From the NCBI GenBank assembly GCA_031362155.1, contig JANLRZ010000109.1, positions 3,816 to 67,815 on the forward strand: 64,000 nucleotides of DNA. Direction: 5' to 3'. Shown here one piece after another: positions 51,825-60,000 of the stretch. This DNA is from JAENVU01 sp031362155 (GTDB lineage: Bacteria; Actinomycetota; Acidimicrobiia; IMCC26256; JAENVU01). The notes below the pieces were generated by a model that searched no databases, was not told where the DNA came from, and saw only the letters and a list, made by a program, of their open reading frames with translations. The position numbers were made by a program, and so were the translations under genes. The first letter of the stretch is position 1. Each line of letters starts with the position of its first letter.

Positions 51825-52565
51825 GTGATCTCCGGAATCGATCCTTCGCGCATCCCGCGCCATGTCGCGCTGGTCATGGACGGCAACGGCCGTTGGGCCC
51901 AACAGCGTGGCATGAAGCGCACCGAGGGGCACGCGGCCGGCGAAGAGGCGCTGTTCGACACGGTCGAAGGCGGACTCGACCTCGGCCTCCGTTGGATGAC
52001 GGTGTACGCGTTCTCGACCGAGAACTGGCGGCGCCCGCTCGACGAAGTCCGGTTCTTGATGCGTTTCAACGAGTCGCTGCTCTTGCGCCGGCGAGACGAT
52101 CTCAACGAGCGCGGAGTTCGGGTTCGGTTCATTGGCCGGCGCGGTGGTCGGGTTCCCAAGCGGGTGGTCCGACACATCGAGGATACCGAGGCGCTCACGG
52201 CGAAGAACCGCCGGATGACCTTGACCTTCGCCTTCAACTACGGCGGCCGCGCCGAACTCACCGATGCGGTGCGGTCGATCGCGCGCGAGGTCTCGGCGCG
52301 ACGACTGCGAGCGGATTCGATCGACGAGAAGACGATCGCGAAGCACCTCTACGCGCCCGACATGCCGGACCCGGACCTGATGGTGCGGACCTCGGGTGAG
52401 TTCCGGGTTTCGAATTACTTGCTGTGGCAGAGCGCGTATTCGGAGTTCATCTTCACCGACGTGCTCTGGCCCGACTTCCGTCGTGAGCATCTCTTCGACG
52501 CCGTCCGCGAGTATCAGTCCAGGGACCGGAGGTTCGGTGGGCTGGAGACCGACGGCGGGGCGTGA
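51825..52565 (+). CDS. uppS: Isoprenyl (undecaprenyl) diphosphate synthase
   Basis: cis-Prenyltransferase of 246 residues that makes the lipid carrier for cell-wall synthesis. The catalytic region is HVALVMDGNGRWAQQRG; YAFSTENWRRP, the FNYGGRAE region, PDLMVRTSGEFRVSNYLLWQ and SEFIFTDVLWPDF follow in order. The GTG at 51825 fits both the family start (ISGIDPSRIPRHVALVMDGN) and the TAGCTT hexamer; an upstream TTG would add only three residues. The chain-length class (C50 or C55) cannot be judged by eye. Confidence 0.95.
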   Translation: MISGIDPSRIPRHVALVMDGNGRWAQQRGMKRTEGHAAGEEALFDTVEGGLDLGLRWMTVYAFSTENWRRPLDEVRFLMRFNESLLLRRRDDLNERGVRVRFIGRRGGRVPKRVVRHIEDTEALTAKNRRMTLTFAFNYGGRAELTDAVRSIAREVSARRLRADSIDEKTIAKHLYAPDMPDPDLMVRTSGEFRVSNYLLWQSAYSEFIFTDVLWPDFRREHLFDAVREYQSRDRRFGGLETDGGA

Positions 52566-52663
52566 CCTACCCGTACACGCTCGCGCTGCGGCACCGGATC
52601 GTGGCGAACGGTGCGCAGTTCGAACGGCGGGTTGTGGCATCGCCGTTGTGGACGGCCAAATAG
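52562..52663 (+). CDS. Possible 33-residue reading frame after uppS
   Basis: A GTG overlapping the uppS stop (GTGA) opens a 33-codon frame (starting TYPYTLALRHRIVANG) that fills the gap before the recO promoter. There is no clear Shine-Dalgarno site beyond a GGCGGGG stretch, and no family. Short frames of this size arise easily by chance in GC-rich DNA, so this is a weak call. Confidence 0.2.
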   Translation: MTYPYTLALRHRIVANGAQFERRVVASPLWTAK

Positions 52664-52675
52664 CGGGGGAGTCCC

Positions 52676-52681
52676 TACACT
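52676..52681 (+). promoter_or_regulatory. -10 element of recO (leaderless)
   Basis: TACACT, six bases before the ATG at 52688. Confidence 0.6.
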
Positions 52682-52687
52682 CGACGC

Positions 52688-53410
52688 ATGCCCGGCCTCT
52701 ATCGCGATCACGGCGTCGTGCTCCGCACGATCAAACTCGGTGAAGCCGATCGCATCGTGAGTTTCATGACTCAGGGCAACGGCAAGGTACGGGCCGTGGC
52801 CAAGGGCATCCGCAAGAGCGGCAGCCGCTTCGGGGCGCGGCTGGAACCGGCGTGTCACGTGATGATCCAGTGCTATCGGGGCCGCGAGCTCGATGTGGTC
52901 ACGCAGGTCGAGACGGTGGAGGCCCATCGCACCCTGCGGGAGGACTACGGATTGTTGACCCACGGGGTGACGATGCTGGAGGCCGTCGACCAGGTTGCCC
53001 AGGAGCGGGAGCCGGCCCCGGCGCTGTACCGGATGCTCACCGGTGCGCTGCGCACGCTGGACACCACTCCGTCGCCGGTGATCACTCCGGGCTTCTACTG
53101 GAAGCTGCTCTCCCTGGAGGGGTATCACCCGTACCTGGACGGCTGCGTCCGCTGCGGGACCGAGGAGGGGCCGTTCGTGGCCTTCGACGTGGCCGAGGGT
53201 GGTGTGCTCTGCGCCACCTGTGGGCGGTTGGGTGGCCGGCGAATCGCCCCGGACGCACTCACCTTCCTCCGGCGGCTCGTCGGTGGCGAGCTCCACCTGG
53301 CCATGGCGGAGCCACCGGATTCGGCTCAGGTCGTGGAGGTCGAACGGCTCGGGATCGCGGCGCTGGAGCACCACTCCGAGCGACGGATTCGCAGCGCGAG
53401 CCTGCTCTGA
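52688..53410 (+). CDS. recO: DNA repair protein RecO
   Basis: 240-residue recombination mediator that works with RecR to load RecA at gaps. The N-terminal OB fold begins LYRDHGVVLRTIKLGEADRI; the C-terminal part has the four-cysteine zinc site in CVRCGTEEG and CATCGRLGG. Placement beside uppS and before glyS is typical of actinobacteria. The start is leaderless-looking. Confidence 0.93.
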   Translation: MPGLYRDHGVVLRTIKLGEADRIVSFMTQGNGKVRAVAKGIRKSGSRFGARLEPACHVMIQCYRGRELDVVTQVETVEAHRTLREDYGLLTHGVTMLEAVDQVAQEREPAPALYRMLTGALRTLDTTPSPVITPGFYWKLLSLEGYHPYLDGCVRCGTEEGPFVAFDVAEGGVLCATCGRLGGRRIAPDALTFLRRLVGGELHLAMAEPPDSAQVVEVERLGIAALEHHSERRIRSASLL

Positions 53411-53509
53411 TCCGACCGTTTGGGGCCTTGGACCGGTTCGCCCTGCCACCGGGGTCGCGAGCGTTCGTCCGAGTCCCGAATCGACTCCAGTTCGCAGGCC
53501 GATCTCACC

Positions 53510-53515
53510 TAGCCT
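53510..53515 (+). promoter_or_regulatory. -10 element of glyS (leaderless)
   Basis: TAGCCT, nine bases before the ATG at 53525. Confidence 0.55.
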
Positions 53516-53524
53516 GGGACCTTC

Positions 53525-54853
53525 ATGGCCAAAGCTGACTTGATGGATCGCGTCGTCAACCTCTCCAAACGGAGAGGGTTGGTCTTCCCGTCGAGCGAGA
53601 TCTATGGCGGTTTCCGGTCGACCTGGGACTACGGCCCGCTCGGTGTGCTGCTCAAGCGCAACGTCAAGGACGCCTGGTGGCGTTCGATGGTGCAGGAACG
53701 CGACGACGTCGTGGGCCTGGACGCCTCGATCCTGATGGCGCCCCGCGTGTGGGAGGCCAGTGGCCACATTGCGACCTTCACCGACCCGCTGGTCGACTGC
53801 CGGTCGTGCAAGGAGCGATTCCGGGCCGATCAGCTCCCGGAGTCGGGAGCGTGTCCGAACTGCGGGAACAAGGACACCTTCACCGAGGCTCGCAACTTCA
53901 ATCTGATGTTCAAGACCCACGTCGGTCCGGTGGAGGACGAAGGCTCGGTCGCCTACCTGCGGCCCGAGACCGCGCAGGGGATCCTCGTCAACTTTGCCAA
54001 CGTGCAGACCACCAGCCGCAAGAAGCCGCCGTTCGGCATCGCCCAGATCGGCAAGTCGTTCCGGAACGAGATCACGCCCGGCAACTTCATCTTCCGGACC
54101 CGCGAGTTCGAGCAGATGGAGATGGAGTTCTTCGTCCCACCCGCCGACGCACCCCAGTGGTACGAGTACTGGTGCCAGGCGCGGTTCCAGTGGTACATCG
54201 ACCTCGGCATCCCCGAGGAGATGTTGCGACTGCGGCCCCACGATCCGGATGAGTTGTCGCACTACAGCGTGGCTACGTCCGACGTGGAGTTCCTCTACCC
54301 GTGGGGATGGGGCGAGCTCGAAGGCATCGCGAACCGCACCGACTTCGACCTCAAGCAACACTCCGAATATTCGGGTCAGGACCTGTCGTACTTCGACCAG
54401 GAATCGAACGAGCGGTACGTGCCGTACGTGATCGAACCGGCGGCCGGCGCGGACCGCACCACGTTGGCGTTCCTGCTCGCGGCCTATCACGAAGAGGAAG
54501 CGCCGACAGCCGACGGGAAGGTCGAGACCCGTACGGTGCTGCGGCTCGACCCGCGGCTGGCGCCGAACAAAGTGGCGGTGCTGCCGTTGTCCAAGAAAGC
54601 GGATCTCGCACCGATCAGCGAGCAGGTCGCGTCGGAACTTCGTCGGCATTGCATGATCGATGTTGATGTGGCCGGGTCGATCGGCCGTCGGTACCGTCGC
54701 CAAGACGAGGTCGGGACCCCGTTGTGCGTGACGATCGACTTCGACACGTTGGAGGATCACGCGGTCACCGTTCGCGACCGCGACACCATGAGCCAAGAGC
54801 GGGTCTCGCTCGACCGTTTGGTCGAAGCGATCCGCGACCGCGGCGTGCTGTAG
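53525..54853 (+). CDS. glyS: Glycyl-tRNA synthetase (dimeric class II type)
   Basis: 442-residue single-chain GlyRS, the eukaryote/archaea-like alpha2 form also used by Gram-positives. Class II motifs are visible: YGPLGVLLKRNVKDAWW, PETAQGILVNFANVQ, IGKSFRNEITPGNFIFRTRE (motif 2) and a C-terminal motif 3 in GADRTTLAFL. A CxxC pair set (CRSC, CPNC) forms a zinc site near residues 95-120. The C-terminal anticodon-binding domain starts near 330. The TAGCCT hexamer indicates its own promoter. Confidence 0.96.
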   Translation: MAKADLMDRVVNLSKRRGLVFPSSEIYGGFRSTWDYGPLGVLLKRNVKDAWWRSMVQERDDVVGLDASILMAPRVWEASGHIATFTDPLVDCRSCKERFRADQLPESGACPNCGNKDTFTEARNFNLMFKTHVGPVEDEGSVAYLRPETAQGILVNFANVQTTSRKKPPFGIAQIGKSFRNEITPGNFIFRTREFEQMEMEFFVPPADAPQWYEYWCQARFQWYIDLGIPEEMLRLRPHDPDELSHYSVATSDVEFLYPWGWGELEGIANRTDFDLKQHSEYSGQDLSYFDQESNERYVPYVIEPAAGADRTTLAFLLAAYHEEEAPTADGKVETRTVLRLDPRLAPNKVAVLPLSKKADLAPISEQVASELRRHCMIDVDVAGSIGRRYRRQDEVGTPLCVTIDFDTLEDHAVTVRDRDTMSQERVSLDRLVEAIRDRGVL

Positions 54854-54878
54854 GCCGCAGGGCCAGAGGGGATATGAC

Positions 54879-55940
54879 GTGAGTGACTATTACGACCTGC
54901 TGGGCATCAACACCGGTGCCGACAAGGACGCCATCCGCACGGCCTACCGGGACCGCCTGGAGGGTGCTTCGCAGTCCGAGCGCGCCAAGTTGAACAAGGC
55001 GTGGAACGTGCTGTCGGACCCGGTGCAGCGCGGCCGCTACGACGAGTACCTGGCGAGCGATAGCGAGTTCGGCGACGCCGACGACGAGATCGATCTCAAC
55101 GCGGACGACGCACCGGTCGCGGCCCGCGCCGCTCGGGCCGCCCGTCCGGCTCGGGGTGATCGATCCGAGAAGGCCGCGACTCCGCGACCCGCGGGTCGGC
55201 CGCCCTTGGAGCCGACGATCGAGTTGCCACGCGGGCTCGAGTTTGCGTCGAAGAAGTCGCGGAGTCTGGCTTTTGCCATGGACTTCGGCATGGTGCTGAT
55301 GATCATGCTGGTGTCGTTGCAGATCTTCCCGCAGATGTTCGACTCGAAGTACCCGGACAACGTGAAGGTCGCCGACCGCGCGGTGAAACAACTCGACAAG
55401 TCGACCGAACGACGCGACGACGCCAAAGACGCGGCCGACATCGCCCGCGATCGCCAGAAGGCGGCCAACAAGAAGAACGACGACGCGGAGGCTCGCGCCC
55501 AGCAAGAGATCGCGGCCAAGAACGACGCGAAGGAGAAGGCCGCCGAGGTTGACCGCAAGGCCGATGACGCCGCGGTCACGGCCGCGTTCAAGAAGCTGAG
55601 CGGGCCGCGTATTGCGTCGTCGCTGGTCGCGCTCGCCATTGCGCTCCTGCTCCTGGTCCCGATGTCGGCCCGCAACGGTCAGACGATCGGAAAGCGAACC
55701 CAGCGCATCCGACTCGTACGTATCGACGGCAGTCCGGCCGGCTGGGTGCCGTCGCTCATCCACTACGGCATGCCGCTGGCCTTGGCGATGGTCGTCGCGA
55801 ACTACGTCGGCCCGCTCGGCACGTTCGTCATGCTGTTCGCGGTCGGCGGTGTCCTCTGGAACTTGCGAGACCGCAACCGCCAGAGCGTCTTCGACAAGCT
55901 GGCCAAGACGATCGTGGTCGCCGACTCCGACACCGTCTGA
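54879..55940 (+). CDS. J-like domain fused to RDD membrane domain with coiled-coil insert
   Basis: 353 residues with an unusual architecture. Residues 3-57 read as a J-like domain (DYYDLLGINTGADKDAIRTA then AYRDRLEGAS, KAWNVLSDPVQRGRYDEYL), but the HPD loop is missing, so it cannot activate DnaK in the usual way. A disordered Ala/Arg/Pro linker follows. The RDD part has a first helix near 128-146, then about 75 residues of charged coiled coil (about 158-235), then helices with NGQTIGKRTQRIRLVRIDG and DRNRQSVFDKLAKTIVV, both RDD signatures. GTG start with AGAGGGG seven bases upstream. Function unknown. Confidence 0.85.
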   Translation: MSDYYDLLGINTGADKDAIRTAYRDRLEGASQSERAKLNKAWNVLSDPVQRGRYDEYLASDSEFGDADDEIDLNADDAPVAARAARAARPARGDRSEKAATPRPAGRPPLEPTIELPRGLEFASKKSRSLAFAMDFGMVLMIMLVSLQIFPQMFDSKYPDNVKVADRAVKQLDKSTERRDDAKDAADIARDRQKAANKKNDDAEARAQQEIAAKNDAKEKAAEVDRKADDAAVTAAFKKLSGPRIASSLVALAIALLLLVPMSARNGQTIGKRTQRIRLVRIDGSPAGWVPSLIHYGMPLALAMVVANYVGPLGTFVMLFAVGGVLWNLRDRNRQSVFDKLAKTIVVADSDTV

Positions 55941-56038
55941 CCCGAGCGGCCGCCCCCGCGGCTCGGCACAAACCGGGCCGCGTCCGGGCCGCTTCTGTAC
56001 GATTCCCCGACTCATCGAAACCAAGGATCGGAACTCCC

Positions 56039-58717
56039 ATGAAGTACGTCTACGCCTTCCGCGAGGGCTCCAAAGAGCAGAAGTTCCTGCTGGGGGGCAA
56101 GGGGGCGAACCTGGCCGAGATGACCAATCTGGGGCTGCCGGTCCCGCCGGGATTCACGATCTCGACCGACGCCTGCAAGGCCTACATGGCCGGCGGCGAC
56201 ACCTTGCCCGACGGGCTGATGGCCGAGGTCGAAGCGGCTCGGGCGGCCCTCGAAGCCGACATGGGCAAGAAGTTGGGCGACGACACCGATCCACTGCTGG
56301 TGTCGGTGCGGTCCGGCGCCGCGTTCTCGATGCCGGGGATGATGGACACGGTCCTCAACCTCGGCCTCAACGACGATTCCGTGGCGGGTCTCGCCAAGCA
56401 GACCAACAACGAGCGATTCGCGTTCGACTCGTACCGACGGTTCGTGCAGATGTTCGGCAAGATCGTGCTCGACGTGTCCGGCGAGGATTTCGAGGAGGCA
56501 CTGCACGACCTCATGACCGAACGAGGCGTGAGTGTCGACACCGCCTTGAGTGCCGACGACCTGCGCGGGCTGGTGGCCACCTTCAAGGGGATCGTGCAGG
56601 AAGTCGCCGGCGTCCCGTTCCCCGACGACCCGACGGAGCAGTTGAAGTATGCGGTCGAGGCCGTGTTCAAGTCCTGGAACGGCCGTCGCGCCAAGGACTA
56701 CCGCCGGATGGAGCGCATCGCCGACGACCTCGGGACCGCGGTCAACGTGCAGACGATGGTCTTCGGCAACAAGGGCGACGACAGCGGCACGGGCGTGGCG
56801 TTCACCCGGAACCCGTCGACCGGTGAGAACCTCGGGTACGGCGACTACCTCGCGAACGCGCAGGGCGAAGACGTCGTGGCCGGCATCCGGATCACCGAGC
56901 CCCTCGACGCGATGGCCAACGTGTTCCCGGACTGTCACCGCGAGCTGCTCGAGATCATGGACCGGCTCGAAGGTCACTATCACGACATGTGTGACATCGA
57001 GTTCACCATCGAGCAGGGTCGCCTGTTCATCCTCCAGACCCGCGTGGGCAAGCGCACCGCGGCCGCGGCGTTGCAGATGGCCGTCGACATGGAGTCCGAG
57101 GGACTCATCGATAAAAGAGAGGCGGTGCTGCGGGTCCAGCCCGAGCAGCTCGACCAGTTGCTCCATCCGCAGTTCGACCCGAAGGCCACCTACGACGTGT
57201 TGGCCAAGGGCCTGAACGCGTCGCCGGGTGCTGCGGTCGGCAAGGTCTACTTCACCGCCGATGATGCCGAAGCCGCTGAAGCCGCGGGCGAGCGCGTGAT
57301 CCTGGTGCGGCCCGAGACTTCGCCCGAAGACCTCCACGGGATGATCGCCGCGGAAGGCATCCTCACCTCGCGGGGCGGGCTCGTGTCCCACGCGGCGGTC
57401 GTCGCCCGCGGTATGGGCACGCCCGCCATCTGTGGTGCGGACGCGCTCGACATCGACCTGAGCCGCCGCTGCTTCTCGGTGACGGCCGACCGGGAGATCG
57501 ACGGCACGATCACCTCGGTGACCACGACCATCGCGGAAGGTGAGGTCATCTCGATCAACGGCAGCACCGGCGAGGTCGTCGTGGGTGAAGTCGCGGTCGT
57601 GACTCCGGAGCCGACCGGACCCTTCGGGATCGTGCTCGGTTGGGCCGATGAGTTCCGCACGATGAAGGTCCGCACTAATGCCGACCTGCCCGAAGACGCG
57701 GCCAAGGCCGTCGAGTTCGGCGCCGAAGGCATCGGCCTGTGCCGGACGGAGCACATGTTCCTCGGCGATCGCCTGCCGATCGTGCAGGCGATGATCCTGG
57801 CCGAGGACGACGAGAGTGAAGCGGTCGCGCTGGCCGCCCTGTTGGAGCAGCAGCGCACCGACTTCATCGGGATCCTCGAGGCGATGGACGGCAAGCCGGT
57901 GACCGTGCGGTTGCTCGACCCGCCGTTGCACGAATTCCTTCCTCGCCACGCGGAGGTCCTCGGTCGCCAGGTCGACGCCTACATCAACGGCGTGAACGAC
58001 CCCGAAGCCGATCGCCTCATGCACGCGCTGAAGCGGTGGGAAGAACAGAACCCGATGCTGGGAACGCGCGGGTGTCGGCTCGGCATCCTGAAGCCGGGTC
58101 TCTATCGCATGCAGGTGCGGGCCTTGATCGAAGCGGCCGTCACCCGCAAACAGGCCGGCGGGGATCCGCAAGTCGAGATCATGATTCCGCTGACGGTCGC
58201 GAAGTCGGAGATGGCACTGCTCGACGGTTGGGTGCGCGAGGAAGCCGAGAAGGTGTTCGAGGCCTCCGGTGTGCGGGTCGACTACCTGGTCGGCACGATG
58301 ATCGAGACGCCCCGCGCCGCGATCGTTGCCGACGAGATCGCCGAGATCGCCGAGTTCTTCTCGTTCGGTACGAACGACCTCACCCAGATGGCGTTCGGGT
58401 TCTCCCGCGACGATGTCGAAGGTCGAATGATGCCGGCGTACCTGGAGCAGGGTCTGCTCAAGGTCAGCCCGTTCGAGCAGCTCGACCGCAATGGTGTGGG
58501 CAAACTCGTGGAGTGGGCCAAGGCCCGCGGCCGCGAGGTTCGACCCGACCTGAAGCTCGGCATCTGTGGGGAGCACGGCGGCGACCCGACGTCGGTGCAC
58601 TTCTGTCACGAGGTCGGTCTCGATTACGTGTCGTGCTCGCCCTACCGGGTGCCCCTCGCCCGGCTCGCCGCCGCCCACGCCGCCCTCGAGTCCACCGGCC
58701 CCGGCGCCACCGCCTGA
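56039..58717 (+). CDS. ppdK: Pyruvate, phosphate dikinase
   Basis: Interconverts pyruvate, ATP and phosphate with PEP, AMP and PPi; 892 residues, standard length. The nucleotide-binding N-terminus begins YVYAFREGSKEQKFLLGGKG. The swivelling domain has the phosphorylated histidine H451 in GGLVSHAAVVARGMGTPAIC, and the PEP domain has SFGTNDLTQMAFGFSRDD and GICGEHGGDP. It may supply PEP for gluconeogenesis or run toward pyruvate. A TACGAT hexamer (55998-56003) would give a leader of about 30 bases. A large inverted repeat follows the stop. Confidence 0.96.
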   Translation: MKYVYAFREGSKEQKFLLGGKGANLAEMTNLGLPVPPGFTISTDACKAYMAGGDTLPDGLMAEVEAARAALEADMGKKLGDDTDPLLVSVRSGAAFSMPGMMDTVLNLGLNDDSVAGLAKQTNNERFAFDSYRRFVQMFGKIVLDVSGEDFEEALHDLMTERGVSVDTALSADDLRGLVATFKGIVQEVAGVPFPDDPTEQLKYAVEAVFKSWNGRRAKDYRRMERIADDLGTAVNVQTMVFGNKGDDSGTGVAFTRNPSTGENLGYGDYLANAQGEDVVAGIRITEPLDAMANVFPDCHRELLEIMDRLEGHYHDMCDIEFTIEQGRLFILQTRVGKRTAAAALQMAVDMESEGLIDKREAVLRVQPEQLDQLLHPQFDPKATYDVLAKGLNASPGAAVGKVYFTADDAEAAEAAGERVILVRPETSPEDLHGMIAAEGILTSRGGLVSHAAVVARGMGTPAICGADALDIDLSRRCFSVTADREIDGTITSVTTTIAEGEVISINGSTGEVVVGEVAVVTPEPTGPFGIVLGWADEFRTMKVRTNADLPEDAAKAVEFGAEGIGLCRTEHMFLGDRLPIVQAMILAEDDESEAVALAALLEQQRTDFIGILEAMDGKPVTVRLLDPPLHEFLPRHAEVLGRQVDAYINGVNDPEADRLMHALKRWEEQNPMLGTRGCRLGILKPGLYRMQVRALIEAAVTRKQAGGDPQVEIMIPLTVAKSEMALLDGWVREEAEKVFEASGVRVDYLVGTMIETPRAAIVADEIAEIAEFFSFGTNDLTQMAFGFSRDDVEGRMMPAYLEQGLLKVSPFEQLDRNGVGKLVEWAKARGREVRPDLKLGICGEHGGDPTSVHFCHEVGLDYVSCSPYRVPLARLAAAHAALESTGPGATA

Positions 58718-58727
58718 TCCCCCATTC

Positions 58728-58785
58728 CCGCGACTTTTTGTCTCCGCGTGGGTGTGAACACCCCCCTACAGACCAAAAGTCGCGG
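58728..58785. repeat. Compound inverted repeat after ppdK
   Basis: Outer arms 58728-58743 and 58770-58785 (CCGCGACTTTTTGTCT against AGACCAAAAGTCGCGG, one mismatch) enclose an inner six-base hairpin GGGTGT/ACACCC (58750-58763). The outer stem carries a T/A run, so it could terminate transcription in either direction. The nested symmetry also resembles a dispersed palindromic element. Confidence 0.8.
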
Positions 58786-58818
58786 TGGGAGGGGTGTGGG
58801 GTGGTCGCAGGTGGTCGG

Positions 58819-58824
58819 TAGGGT
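58819..58824 (+). promoter_or_regulatory. -10 element of dgt (leaderless)
   Basis: TAGGGT, six bases before the ATG at 58831. Confidence 0.55.
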
Positions 58825-58830
58825 CGGGAT

Positions 58831-59973
58831 ATGAGCGAGCGGGCCGAACGCTGGGTATCAACCATGACCGGCCACGGTGATGGTCCGATCCGTCGTGCCC
58901 ACGTCGACGTCGACACCAAGCTCGGCACCATCGAGGCGTACGGCCGGCTCGAACGCGAGGCGGTCGAGGACCAGGTCCTGGCTCCGGGCGCGACCCATGC
59001 CGCCGGAGCGGGGAATCGACAGATCGAGGAGTCACCGGACGAGTTCCGAACCTGCTTCGAACGGGATCGGGACCGGATCCTCCACGGCACGTCGGCGTTC
59101 CGGCGGTTGGCGGGGAAGACCCAGGTGTTCATTTTCCCCGAGGATCACCAGCGGACCCGCCTGACGCACGCACTCGAAGTGGCCCAGGTGGCAACCGGCA
59201 TCGCCCGGGCCTGTCGGTTGAACGTCGCCCTGACCGAGGCGATTGCCCTCGGCCACGATTGCGGTCACGGGCCCTTCGGCCACGCAAGCGAAGATGCATT
59301 CACTCCGTACGTCCACGGCGGTTACGACCACGCCGTGTGGGGTGCCGACGTCGTGCTTGCCCCCCTGAACCTCTGTGTGGAGACGTCGGACGGGATCAGG
59401 AACCATTCGTGGTCGCGCCCGGCGCCGAGCACGCCCGAGGGCGAGGTCGTCGCCTGGGCCGACCGGATCGCGTACGTCTGTCACGACTTCGAAGACGCGG
59501 TCCGAGCCGGGATCGTGACGCCGGAGATGTTGCCGGAAGCGGTGCGGGGTTCGTGCGGCGACCGCCGGAGTCGCCAACTCGACGCGCTGATCTCGGGGGT
59601 CATCGATACCACCCTCGATCACGGCGAGATCGGGTTGCGGGCGGGCTTGGCGGAGGCCCTGGCCGAGTTCCGGGCGTTCAACTACGAGCAGATCTACATG
59701 CGGCCCGCGTCGATTGCCCAGAGCGAAGTGGTCATTCGGGTGTTGCGCGCGCTCGTGGAGTTCTTCGCCGACCGTCCGAATACCCTGCCCGGCTTGGAAA
59801 TCGAGGGCGCCGGACACCCGGCCGGCGGCGCGACGGCAGGTTCGGAACAGGCGCTGCGAGATGCCGTCCGGTACGTCGCCGGAATGACGGACCGGTTCGC
59901 GTTCGCTCAGGCCCGAGCCCACCTTGGTTGGGAACCGGCCGGGTTGCCCGCAGGTCTCGACACTGGGCGATGA
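58831..59973 (+). CDS. dgt: Deoxyguanosinetriphosphate triphosphohydrolase-like HD protein
   Basis: HD-domain dNTP triphosphohydrolase family, 380 residues. The metal ligands are in TRLTHALEVAQVATGIAR (His) and ALGHDCGHGPFGHASEDAF (His-Asp); the late aspartate lies in VAWADRIAYVCHDFEDA. RRLAGKTQVF is the usual lead-in. It is probably involved in dNTP pool control; nucleotide preference cannot be read. Adjacent to dnaG and rpoD, the common actinobacterial dgt-dnaG-rpoD layout. Confidence 0.92.
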   Translation: MSERAERWVSTMTGHGDGPIRRAHVDVDTKLGTIEAYGRLEREAVEDQVLAPGATHAAGAGNRQIEESPDEFRTCFERDRDRILHGTSAFRRLAGKTQVFIFPEDHQRTRLTHALEVAQVATGIARACRLNVALTEAIALGHDCGHGPFGHASEDAFTPYVHGGYDHAVWGADVVLAPLNLCVETSDGIRNHSWSRPAPSTPEGEVVAWADRIAYVCHDFEDAVRAGIVTPEMLPEAVRGSCGDRRSRQLDALISGVIDTTLDHGEIGLRAGLAEALAEFRAFNYEQIYMRPASIAQSEVVIRVLRALVEFFADRPNTLPGLEIEGAGHPAGGATAGSEQALRDAVRYVAGMTDRFAFAQARAHLGWEPAGLPAGLDTGR

Positions 59974-59988
59974 CGACCCGCAACGTCG

Positions 59989-59994
59989 TACCCT
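59989..59994 (+). promoter_or_regulatory. -10 element of dnaG (leaderless)
   Basis: TACCCT, six bases before the GTG at 60001. Confidence 0.55.
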
Positions 59995-60000
59995 GACCCC

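Noticed and set aside
56012..58678. Open frame of 888 codons antisense to ppdK
   Set aside because: It mirrors a textbook ppdK gene and shows the typical His/Gly/Arg composition of antisense frames in GC-rich DNA.
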